The notes beneath the pieces were generated by a model. It saw only the letters and a program-made list of their open reading frames with translations. It searched no databases and was not told where the DNA came from. A program made the position numbers and the translations under genes. A stretch of 64,000 bases of DNA, taken from Pohlia nutans. Its lineage: Eukaryota; Streptophyta; Bryopsida; Bryales; Mniaceae. The stretch's first letter is position 1. Every line of letters starts with the position of its first letter. Positions 55,007-64,000 of the stretch are shown piece by piece. The stretch spans positions 2,937,501 to 3,001,500 of the forward strand of contig CM040094.1 in the NCBI GenBank assembly GCA_022496805.1, in the 5' to 3' direction.

Positions 55007-57748
55007 TCAGCTCCTTTGTGGGCGCTTTATTGGCCTTCCTCCACAAGACTTGGGCAGGTCCGGTACTTCAATGTTTTGGTGCTCAGGGAGATTGCTATGA
55101 TGCTTTACGTAGCACTTGCCAAGGCACATTGCTTCTTGGCATGTTGGGCAGTAAAATTGTTGCACCTTTGTACACACTACGCAAGCCCGCCGCTTCCTAT
55201 TTCCATGCCCGGACCATTGCGCACTATAATGCAAACCACTTGGATTGCGGACCTTAGCTTTTGGCATACATGTGCGCTTGACGCTTCGCATTTTTGTTAG
55301 AGCATAGGCAACACTAAGATTGAAAGCAAGGTGCGATAGTGGTTTTAGACCTCGTTCCTTCATTGCGGTAACATAGAGAGTGAAAGAATTGAGAAACGTT
55401 TGATCAACCACGTGCCAAAGGATTTTGTGCCACCACTTGTGGTCTCTCCTTTGCACTGAGTAATAGCTGCGGAGTTGATCTTGCACATCAACTCCGCGCA
55501 TATGTTTTTGGTAATGTACTAGAACAGGTGACGAAGGAATTTGAATTGTACTAGTAACATGCCAACGGTCAACAAATAACGACTTAGAGCAATCAATAGG
55601 GCTACATGCAGTAGAGAGCAAAGAGACAGGTTTGTTGTCATACCAGGTCACCGCACACATCCGATTTGAAGCGTGCATGCGGTACCACAATTGGCCTCTT
55701 TCACCACTGGCCGCCGCCATCGTCAAAGCATCGGGCCAGCCCTTACGATTTGTGCGTACCGTTCCCGTAGCTAAGATGTTATTCTTCATCAACTCCCAGA
55801 ATAATGAGGGGCTGGTAAAGAAGTTGTCGCAAGTCACAATGTGACCCTTACCTTCGTAACCTTCCAAAAGCGACAATACCGTTCTCGTGCCCACTGTTCC
55901 TGATTTTTCCTGGGTGTCACTTGCACCACAATAAATCTGAATTTTCTGCACATACTTGGAGATGCTGTTAGCAAGACAAAAAAATTTAATTCCATATTGA
56001 GTGGGTTTCGCTTTCATGTACTGACGAATGGGTGAGTATTTTCCGGTATACTTGATCATCATCTCATCTACGCACATGTTCTGTTCAGCGTTCCAAAACT
56101 GTGCACAGAAATCATTCAATGCATTCACAAGCCATTCCGTTTTTGCTATCTTACTATATTCCGGATTATCTTTATCGATTACCACATCTTTGTTATCAAC
56201 GAGATGTATACAACGAATTATACTTTCAAATCGTATTCGTGACATTGCATCTGAGATTGCACGGGTTTGAAATAAGTCTAAACCCTTTGACCAATGCAAT
56301 CTCTGAATTGGTACTCGTTTTAGAGACATTAGCATCAAGACCCCAAAGAAAGTCAACAACTCTGAAACGACAAGAGGCCTCCATTTCTGTCCACCTTTGG
56401 TTCCCCCTCCTGCATTAGAGGATGCAGCATACAAGTTCGTCATCCTGACAATCTGAACCAATACACTTGAGGGCCAAAAGAGCATGAAGAAATGGACCGG
56501 GTTTGTACATTTAGTCAGGGGATCCTTCAGACCTGATTGCTCACCTGTCCATTGTACTTGAGGTAGTTGACTCGATGGAGAATTCCACATCTCGGCCTCA
56601 AATCTTCTCTCGGGAGGAAGCTCGCTAAATTCCTGGAAAGACATCTCACAATCCAAGCCGAGTTCACGAGTTGCCATTTCAGGAGCTACAAACCATTTCC
56701 TGCTTTTGGGAGTCAGCTCCAAGCTCTCCAGCTTGTCACCGCTGCATGCTGGTGAACTGGACAGCCCTGGTAAATAGTCGGGGTCATCTGCACTATCTGT
56801 GCGGTCACTCAATGCAAGTGATGGCAATTCCTGGCCCCACAGTTGCAGCTCGCTCATTGTCCTCGTATCTCCATCGTCAACAAATTCTACAACCGCCTCT
56901 GGCACATCAAAGCAACCCCACGGCCCATACAACAATATGGACAACATGTCTATGGCTTCGTGGGGGTCATAAAATTCTGCAACAACAGTGCCCCAGAATG
57001 ACTCTAAAGACATCACTGCACTTGACGCATCAATTATCAAACTTTGCAATTCAACACGCGGTACAATGCAAACTCTCCCACGCATTCCCAAATCATACAA
57101 AGGTACGTGCAATCTTTTCCTTTCATCAGATCTCAAGGTTACATTTCTAGAGTTGAGATTTCCAGAATTCCAGATTCTCTCAAACTGGGCTTCTCCATCA
57201 TCTGACAATTCGCAAACATTTGAGCAGTTGAGTGCACATAACAATTCATCTAGCTCGGTACGTGACGGCATTTCAGGTGCTTGTGCATGTTCACCGACAT
57301 GTTCGTGAGCTTGGTCTGGAATTGAGATCTCTTGCACAACTAAACGATTACAATGGTTTTGAGATGAGGTAATCTTACCTGAGCCTTCCGCAGTGGTCGA
57401 TGACTTGCGCTTTCGCCCTCGGCCCTGCACCTCCTGATTCTCACGCACCGCACTCTTGGGAGGCCGGCCCCTCTTCCGCGCCCGGACTGCACTGGATTCA
57501 GGTTCACATAGCACGCTCTGAGTGATAAAGTTGGCCAAGCCTTGCCCAAAATCCACCACCTGTGTGACTTCCTGCACCTGCTGGGATTCCACACCCTTGT
57601 ATTCAGTATACCGTATGTAGCGAAATTGCAGTAGCTTCATACATGCATTCAGACATTTACTAGTTACTGCCGAGTAGCAAAGGCTGCTCTCCGGAAGGTC
57701 GAGAGGAAGTTTGGGTCCTACATTTTGCAAGACCCAAACTATGGTCAA
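55007..57748 (-). CDS. piggyBac transposase (DDE_Tnp_1_7), main exon
   Basis: Cuts and pastes TTAA-flanked DNA in the nucleus. The frame is 913 codons from the first ATG. An AT-hook motif RKRGRPPK is at 91-98 with a second basic patch (GRGRKRKS). The catalytic triad is D561 (CVDEMMIKY), D641 (VTCDNFFTS) and D754 (MRGVDVQDQL, with the companion D757). The C-terminus is a Cys-rich domain (CVVC, YCPTC, MCLGKC) typical of piggyBac. Animal piggyBac transposases are about 600 residues, so this one has a long N-terminal extension of about 400. A better model splices 57577 onward to an upstream exon at 58407-57895 (see findings), replacing the first 57 residues. No stop or frameshift is seen. Confidence 0.93.
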   Translation of the reverse strand: MTIVWVLQNVGPKLPLDLPESSLCYSAVTSKCLNACMKLLQFRYIRYTEYKGVESQQVQEVTQVVDFGQGLANFITQSVLCEPESSAVRARKRGRPPKSAVRENQEVQGRGRKRKSSTTAEGSGKITSSQNHCNRLVVQEISIPDQAHEHVGEHAQAPEMPSRTELDELLCALNCSNVCELSDDGEAQFERIWNSGNLNSRNVTLRSDERKRLHVPLYDLGMRGRVCIVPRVELQSLIIDASSAVMSLESFWGTVVAEFYDPHEAIDMLSILLYGPWGCFDVPEAVVEFVDDGDTRTMSELQLWGQELPSLALSDRTDSADDPDYLPGLSSSPACSGDKLESLELTPKSRKWFVAPEMATRELGLDCEMSFQEFSELPPERRFEAEMWNSPSSQLPQVQWTGEQSGLKDPLTKCTNPVHFFMLFWPSSVLVQIVRMTNLYAASSNAGGGTKGGQKWRPLVVSELLTFFGVLMLMSLKRVPIQRLHWSKGLDLFQTRAISDAMSRIRFESIIRCIHLVDNKDVVIDKDNPEYSKIAKTEWLVNALNDFCAQFWNAEQNMCVDEMMIKYTGKYSPIRQYMKAKPTQYGIKFFCLANSISKYVQKIQIYCGASDTQEKSGTVGTRTVLSLLEGYEGKGHIVTCDNFFTSPSLFWELMKNNILATGTVRTNRKGWPDALTMAAASGERGQLWYRMHASNRMCAVTWYDNKPVSLLSTACSPIDCSKSLFVDRWHVTSTIQIPSSPVLVHYQKHMRGVDVQDQLRSYYSVQRRDHKWWHKILWHVVDQTFLNSFTLYVTAMKERGLKPLSHLAFNLSVAYALTKMRSVKRTCMPKAKVRNPSGLHYSAQWSGHGNRKRRACVVCTKVQQFYCPTCQEAMCLGKCYVKHHSNLPEHQNIEVPDLPKSCGGRPIKRPQRS

Positions 57749-57894
57749 GAGGCCGTCAGTTTCTTTTCATAAAAATGAAAACTACATTTTATTGCCTATT
57801 TTCTACAACAATGTAACATATGTTATGAAAGGGGATATGTTACCCCAAGCAATCACGATACAACAAGAGAAGCAAATAGGGATGATTTGCGCAC

Positions 57895-58407
57895 CTGCTG
57901 GGATTCGGTCATTCTCACGATCTGCTGCACTGAAAGGGGTTGTGCTTGCCGTTGAAGAGGAGGGCTCCGACTGCGGCGTTCAATCATTGGCTCCTCATCT
58001 GGCCACCAACAAACACGCAAGCCACGATTTACAGCTTCAGAAAAGGAATTGGCCTCACCTTCTACACGCCTCTTTGTCCAACCCAGTAGCCGAGCAACTT
58101 GACGGCGGAAGAGAAATCTGAAATTGCGAGGGCCAGGATTCGTAGGCCACTGCACTCCTTTGGGAAACGCCAATGACAGCAAGTAAGCTTCCTCAAGGCA
58201 TCGAAGCACTTCCGCCACCATCAACTCTCCTTGACCCTGATCCTGCTGCAACCATTCACGTAATTCACGCTTGAATTGAGGACCATGAACTTCTCTCACT
58301 CTCTGCAAATGCTGGTCAACCATCTCGCCAAGGTCCAGTATTTCAATCGCACCACAGCCTGGTTGCAACGTTCCTCTCTCAAAGTCGGTTTCGTGCTGCC
58401 TAACCAC
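57895..58407 (-). CDS. Probable upstream exon of the piggyBac transposase
   Basis: 171 codons in phase with the main exon if the 317-bp interval 57578-57894 is removed at CAG/GTGCGC...CAG/GTGCAG. The protein (REVHGPQFKRELREWLQQDQ, VRCLEEAYLLSLAFPKGV-like region, RFLFRRQVARLLGWTKRR) is helical and acidic-to-basic, with no known domain. The first codon at 58407 is GTG, with an in-frame stop three codons upstream, so the true start is not fixed. It may begin at a splice acceptor, with another exon toward 58700. It could also be a separate small ORF. Confidence 0.5.
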
Positions 58408-58803
58408 CTCGCTTCAGCTCATGCGGACAGGAAGTCCCCGGCTCCTCAACGGCTCTGCAGACGTTCCAAAAAAAAACAATGCAGCCGCTGATTTAGCTAC
58501 ACAATCTGACAACAAAATGGAGTTGTGAACTCTGCGCTAAACCACACAGAATCGGGGCTTCGCAACGGGTTGTGCAACGGGCAAAACAAGAAACGACGAC
58601 ACCGCCTCTCCGAAACACCTGCGATTGCTCAAACATGCACATCTCGACGAGCCATGACCTGATTTTTGGCACATTGGGAACCGCACCGCATCCTGCGCCG
58701 AATGACACGCTCCCGGTCAAAAGTGGTTGACCCTTCGCACTGTACGATGGAAATAAAGAGCAAAACCCAGCCCCTCGGGCTGGGGTTGTCCTTTAAGGGT
58801 TAA

Positions 58804-59110
58804 GCAATCATTTGCATTTTTGAATACGCATGAACAGTTGGCATCCAGGCTTGCAATAAGTGAGAGCTAAAGTTGTTGAGCTTCCCGCCCGCGTTCCGCC
58901 TGTTCACGTCGATGTTGAGGCGTAGGATTTACCACAGGTAAGTTTTCCAAAAATGCTGGAGTTTTGTAGGTGGAAGGTCGGCATCAGACCTATTTCAACA
59001 TTCTTTTTACATTCTTAGATTCCAGGTTCGAATCTATTTTGGTTGCTTGTGAATGAAAAAGAAAAAGAAAAAGAAAAAGGAAGGCAGCCCGGAACGGGCC
59101 GGGCCGGGCC
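58804..59110. other. Intergenic, SINE-like tail upstream of eL15 copy 3
   Basis: CCAGGTTCGAATC at 59026-59038 matches a box B and is followed by a GAAAAA repeat at 59052-59080. Box A is not clear. This separates the piggyBac from the eL15 promoter. Confidence 0.35.
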
Positions 59111-59170
59111 GGTGCGATTAGGGTTCAGGGTTCAGGGTTCAGGGTTTCACAGCCCTAATGTGGCAGAAGG
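59095..59170 (+). promoter_or_regulatory. eL15 copy 3 promoter elements
   Basis: GGGCCGGGCC repeats followed by TTAGGGTT (59118-59125), three GGGTTCA repeats and GCCCTAA (59152-59158) lie within 150 bp upstream of the ATG. The arrangement is like that of copies 1 and 2. Confidence 0.6.
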
Positions 59171-59243
59171 CCATCGTTGTTGCTCCTTTTGGATTCTCCC
59201 TCGCCATAGCCAGGCTCCGTCGCAGGCGCGGCATTCTGTCACC

Positions 59244-61091
59244 ATGGGTAAGCCTCACTCACCTTCTTCGTCTCCTCCATGTTCCGGCGTCGGTTTTATC
59301 GAAGCAAACGGGATACTTAGGGGTTTTTCTGGGGGTTGTGAAATTTGTGTTGCAGGTGCGTACAAGTACATCGAGGAGCTGTGGCGGAAGAAGCAGTCCG
59401 ATGTGCTGCGTTTCTTGCTGCGTGTGCGGTGCTGGGAGTTCAGGCAGCTCCCGGGTATCGTCCGCGTCACCCGCCCCAGCCGCCCGGACAAGGCTCGTCG
59501 CCTCGGCTACAAGGCCAAGCAGGTCAGTCAGTTTGCATCTCCATCTCGCAAATTTTGTACTCCCTCCGTTTCGAAGAAAGTGTCCTTGATTTTGGCGAAT
59601 TTGTATTTTCCTCACCATTTTTGTCTAGTTTTTGTGTCACATTCGGCATTTATTTCGAAATTGAGTGAGTACATTTTGTTTTGGTTAGGGTTTCGAGAAT
59701 GTTTTTTCGCATTTTTGCTCATCAGCTCAAAGAGTGGTGTTGCTCAACAATTCATTGTGGTTAGGGTTTCGCGAATGTTTTTCGCATCTCTTCTCTTTAG
59801 GTCAAAGTGTGATGCGAGGTCGGAGGGGTTTTATTGTCCCTTGTGAAGTAACGTTACCAACCGGACCGTTTTAGCAACTGAGAATAATTCCTGTTATTTC
59901 AATAATTCTTGTTAGAAATTGAATGACAATTCCAATGCAGTTCCGCATATATTATTTGAATGCTATATGAATAAGTCAAAGTCTGACCTGTAGGTGTATA
60001 CTTTTACTATCCATGTGTACGTTTCGTAGGGCTCGTTTTTGGAACAGGGTCGCTTTTAGGTGCTGCTAAGTTACATCTTTGCTTTGATTCTTGGCTGTCT
60101 TTAATGTTGGTTCTTATTAGTGGACATTATTTTGGTGTTTGGGACGGTAGGGATATGTAGTCTACCGTGTCCGTGTCCGCCGTGGAGGCAGGAAGCGGCC
60201 AGTTGCCAAGGGTATCGTGTATGGAAAGCCCAAGAACCAGGGTATCACCCAGCTCAAGTTCCAGCGTAACTTGAGGTCCGTCGCTGAGGAGCGCGCAGGA
60301 CGCAAGCTTGGCGGCCTTAGGGTCCTGAACTCGTACTGGATCAACCAGGTATGCCATTCCAGATTCTTTTGATAGAACTTCAATTGTTTACTGGATCAAC
60401 TTTGATTGAAAAACATAAATTTGTGTGGAGAAAGGACTGTGTTGAACTTTAGTTGAATTGCTGGAAGGATATGTCATTTGCAATAGATTTGTTACTCAGC
60501 AGGATGGTCCAGCAAGTGTCTAGGTTGAGAGTCTTTGTTGTCTGTATTCTAGGGTGTAGGGTTAGAAATGGTTTTGAAAATGTAGAGTTGGGGTTTGCAA
60601 TGGAAGTGAAAAGTATCAGTGGCATGTTGGGACACATCATCGGAAAGAATGAATTGTGACGTGTAGATACAGTACGTAATAGTGACATTCTGAGATTGTT
60701 GAATATGGTTTGTGAGTTTTTCATTTCAATATCATGATTTGCAGGAGAAATATTGTAGCGTGGATTACATGGTAGACACGTTGGGACAAGTTGCTTTTTT
60801 GTGTTGTAACGAGTTCATTCTGATGTGCTTTCTTTCCCTGTGCAGGATTCGACTTACAAGTACTTTGAAATCATCTTGGTGGACCCGCAACACACGGTGA
60901 TTCGCAAGGATCCTCGCATCAACTGGATCGTGAACCCGGTGCACAAGCATCGCGAGTTGCGTGGACTGACGTCAGCAGGGAAGAAGTACCGTGGGCTGCG
61001 CGGCAGGGGACACTTGTACACGAAGGCCCGGCCTTCGATCCGGGCCACGTGGAAGCGCAACAACACCCTGTCCCTGAAGCGTTACCGATGA
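59244..61091 (+). CDS. RPL15: 60S ribosomal protein eL15, copy 3
   Basis: Exons are 59244-59247 (ATGG), 59356-59522, 60151-60348 and 60846-61091, giving 204 residues. The segments are the same as in copies 1 and 2 ([45 protein letters not shown]). Introns are homologous to the other copies, including the remnant MITE (about 59850-60060) and part of the Stowaway insertion (from 59563). It is inverted relative to copies 1 and 2. No defect is seen. Having three apparently sound genes in 64 kb is unusual but fits the small multigene families normal for plant ribosomal proteins. Confidence 0.95.
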
Positions 61092-62588
61092 AGATCCTAG
61101 CTGGGGTTTTGGTTGCGGGTTGTTGTTTCTCTCATGTTTGGTCAAGATCAATTTATGAATGTAAATGGCCTACCACAATTTTGAGCATGCACAGTTCCTT
61201 TCATAATGCACCTGTGTTCTCTATCCACCTTGCTCTGTGTACAATGACAGTAGATGAGGTTTGAATGGGGCCATTCGCATTCCTTTCCCTTGTGTTGAAG
61301 TGCACGAAAACAATGTTAACTATGATAGAGATTGTAGCAATGTGATTTGGGGTGGTCTTACGTGATGCTTATATGCGATCGTGATCTGTGGTTGTGATTT
61401 GCAATGGATATCGAAGTCTGATAAAGGGTTTTTAAGGGGTTTGACAGTTTGGTATGCATTCTGACGTTCAAGCAGGTGTATTATTGAACAGGACTCGTGG
61501 CTCCCTCGCATTGATTCCACTATTCAAGATATTTATTGTAACTTCAATCTTTTGCAATGAGAAAATGACAATTTTTTTACCTTCTTTGAAACGTTAAACC
61601 AAGTGAATCAGTAAATCTTTAAGAAGTTGTCTAAGTTTGCCTTCTAATTTTCCAACTGTTAGTAAATTATGAGTTATCGAAGAGCTGCTGCTTTGGGCTT
61701 GTTTTGGTATGTTTTTAGTCATTTTCTTTCACGTTTTGACATTATTTTTTTGAGTTGTGTTAAGTTGAAGGATTTTATGAGAAATGAGACCATATTCAAT
61801 TTATAATCTGCAAAATTGTATATGCAAGAGTGATCAAAGCTTTAGAAATGGTGTTAATAGTAGACTTTGAAGCTTTGATACAAGTAGCACTCCATTCTCC
61901 TATTAGCCTATTCTCCTATTTGAGTGAGTTATTTTAGAAAGCGGATACTTCCTACGTAGTGATGTACCGGTAACGTAGGCATGCTAGTGACCACACATAC
62001 TTTGAAACCTTCTTTAGAGCAATTTATAAGTTTACTGCCCTTGAAATTTGGTTCACTGAATGTATGTCGAGCTCTGACTCAGGCAATAATCTAAACAAGC
62101 GAAGAGATAAGGTTGAGACACCCATTCCCGATCAGGTACCCAAAACCAACCACCGTAGATTCTTTCCTAATTTTTAGATTTTGAAAGGGAAGATGTATCT
62201 CATTTGTACATTAGAACATATGATCGGTTTTTGGTAAACCTACAATTTCCACTTTGAAAATCTGTACTTATTCAAATAATTATCAAAAAAATCAAATTAA
62301 ATATTTAATTTCTTATTGCTGAAAGAGGAAAATACTCAAAATATTGATTAATCTATCCCAAGTAAAGTTGTGGGACAAAATTCTTCTTGACATTCCTTCG
62401 ACGTACCCCCACAGTTTGCAAGTTTTGAAAATTGTGTGGTTCGCATGCTACAGAGAACTTGTGAGTATTGAAACAACCACGCCACTTTGAATCTCAAAAA
62501 TTTAAGATCGCCTGTCCTTTGATTATCCAATCTCCACAAGGCCAACTTTAAACTACTTGACAAAAATTAATTCAATCAATACAAGAGT
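61092..62588. repeat. 3' flank of eL15 copy 3, part of duplicated block
   Basis: Homologous in inverted order to 22000-24010. At 62109 a TAAGGTTGAGACACCCA segment and TACCCAAAACCAACCACC resemble one half of the MITE at 27304-27600; its other end is not clear. No gene is seen. Confidence 0.55.
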
Positions 62589-63163
62589 TTAACCCCTAAT
62601 CGCCCAACCATGCATATTTTACATGATGTATGGATTTGAAATTCATTTTCTTATCCACTATGCACTTTTTGCAGTGCGGATTTTTTATTGAAACTTTTAT
62701 GGGAAGTTAGCTCCGTGCATGTGTGATCCGATTAGAAAGGTTATGATTTGTGAAAATTTTATGCCTCATTTCATGTTGTACTATTCCACCCAAAAATTCG
62801 CAGATTTTAGTCTAAAAGTGATCTTGAAAAAGTCAACAACTAAGATTAAGCAACCAAAAAATCTCAAAAAATCACTACACTTTAGTATTATATTTTAACC
62901 CATCACAACAAATTTTATTATTAAATTTTCAATATCTTATTTGTAAGCATATTACAAAAGAGTGTTAAATTTTAAGTTTGAAATTTAATACACAGATGTT
63001 GGTGATAGCAATTGCAAATCTAACTGTATGGATAGAATCTAAAATGCCTAATGTATAGCTTTTATTCATTCATCAAATTGAAAATATCCCTCTTAGTTGC
63101 ATTTTATAATGCATTTTTGAAAAACTGCCAAATCTGAAAAGGATGAAAACATTTAGGGGTTAA
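62589..63163. mobile_element. piggyBac-type MITE, family P1, reverse orientation
   Basis: TTAA is at 62589-62592 and 63160-63163 with ends CCCCTAATCG and ATTTAGGGG. The interior is the inverted counterpart of 6621-7198. 575 bp. Confidence 0.8.
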
Positions 63164-63953
63164 CCCCTAAATTCCTAGAGCCCTCTCCAAATTTGGCAGT
63201 TTTGCAAAGATGCATTATAAAATGCAACCTAGAAGGATATTTGAACTTGATACATGAATAAAGTTGTACATTATGAATTTTAGATTCTATCCATACAGTT
63301 AGATCTATGATTGCTATTACCAATAATTTTGTATAAATTTTAAACGTGAAATTCAAAATTATTTTATAATTCAACTACAAATAAGATATTGACAACCTAC
63401 TCATGAAATTCATTGTCATTACACTAAATAGTGTATTTAGTGTGAGATAATTATAAGATTTGAAAATGTTATAGATTTTTACTCTCGACAAATTTCTTTA
63501 CCAAAGACATTGATTCCAATACTATTGAAAGATCCCCATCTTGACCAATATAGAGGGTAAAAAAATTGTTCAACAGTAAAAACTTACAACATGTTTATGT
63601 AAATTAGTGTATCTCACACTAAATACACTATTTAGAGTAGTTGAAATGTAATACTCTTAAGTGTAGTGACTTTTGGAGATTTTTTGATTACTTAATTTTA
63701 TGAGTTGATTTTTTTTAGAGCACTTTTACAATGAAATCTTCAAAAGTTTGGGTGAATCACTACAACATGAAATGTGGCGTAAAGAATTCACAAATCATCC
63801 TCTTTCTAATCGGATCACACATGCATGAAGCTAACTTCCCATAGAATCTACAATAAAAATTCCACACTGCAAAAAGTGCATGACAGATGAGAGATTTTGG
63901 ATGAAATCTATACATTGTCCAAAAAATTGGACGCTTAGGCAGTTAGGGGTTAA
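63160..63953. mobile_element. piggyBac-type MITE, family P1, carrying a nested MITE
   Basis: TTAA is at 63160-63163 and 63950-63953 with ends CCCCTAAATT and CAGTTAGGGG. It has the same orientation as 6621-7198 and is 216 bp longer, because of the insertion at 63418-63641. Confidence 0.82.
63418..63641. mobile_element. Nested MITE with self-palindromic TIR
   Basis: The ends contain ACTAAATAGTGTATTTAGTG and CACTAAATACACTATTTAGA and match those of 39472-39921. The length (224 bp) accounts for the size difference between the two P1 elements. Confidence 0.75.
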
Positions 63954-64000
63954 CCCCTGTAAGCTTTTCATCTTTTGGATACGGTTGAGATACAAAGGAA

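Larger units (their letters stand above)
54564..58803 (-). mobile_element. Intact-looking piggyBac element (4.24 kb)
   Basis: TTAA target duplications are at 54564-54567 and 58800-58803. The inverted ends are CCCTTAAAGGACAA, 14 bp and perfect, with further short palindromes next to them (CAGCCCCTCGGGCTGG at 58769-58784). It encodes one large transposase on the minus strand, probably from two exons. All sequence features needed for transposition (ends, target site, catalytic residues) are visible, so it may be autonomous. Confidence 0.92.

Noticed and set aside
58493..58720. 75-codon frame near the 5' end of the piggyBac
   Set aside because: It could be a further upstream exon, but no convincing splice pair joins it in phase; left out of the gene model.

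Overview
This window is nuclear DNA of a land plant. The evidence is GT-AG introns, a plant-type purple acid phosphatase, a cupin protein with a plastid-like leader, ribosomal-protein promoters with telo-boxes (AACCCTAA), a chromovirus-type Ty3 retrotransposon and Stowaway-type MITEs. The species cannot be named from the sequence. A piggyBac element with a seemingly complete transposase would be unusual for a flowering plant, so a non-angiosperm is possible, but that is inference.

Five host genes can be supported. They are a single-exon cupin_3 (DUF861-like) gene at 1230-1700 (+), a six-coding-exon purple acid phosphatase at 17686-21370 (+), and three copies of the 60S ribosomal protein eL15 (RPL15) at 24011-26032 (-), 41348-43897 (-) and 59244-61091 (+). 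The three eL15 genes share intron positions and homologous introns and lie in duplicated blocks. The first two blocks are direct repeats and the third is inverted. All three keep a short promoter with telo-box and GGCC-rich elements.

Most of the rest is transposable elements. At 46251-52605 lies a young Ty3/gypsy chromovirus (minus strand, two 391-bp LTRs with three differences seen by eye). It has gag, pol broken by one nonsense codon, an extra ORF after pol, and a very dense heat-shock-element-like cluster in U3. At 54564-58803 is a piggyBac element with TTAA target duplications, CCCTTAAAGGACAA inverted ends and a transposase carrying the DDD triad and a C-terminal cysteine-rich domain. A second, decayed piggyBac spans 33142-38789. 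About ten short TTAA-bounded elements with matching CCCY-TAA ends occur across the window, in the phosphatase introns, nested inside the old piggyBac, or abutting each other through a shared TTAA. These look like piggyBac-driven MITEs.

Layout: 1-13.8 kb has the cupin gene, dispersed repeats and a ~140-bp tandem array. 13.8-21.4 kb has a large inverted-repeat structure ending next to the phosphatase gene. 21.7-29.6 kb is the first eL15 block with MITEs. 29.6-33.1 kb holds a decayed coding region and mostly AT-rich DNA. 33.1-38.8 kb is the old piggyBac. 40.6-45.2 kb is the second eL15 block. 45.9-53.4 kb is a dispersed repeat split by the Ty3 element. 53.7-58.8 kb is a MITE followed by the intact piggyBac. 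59.1-62.5 kb is the third eL15 block. 62.6-64.0 kb has two abutting piggyBac MITEs.
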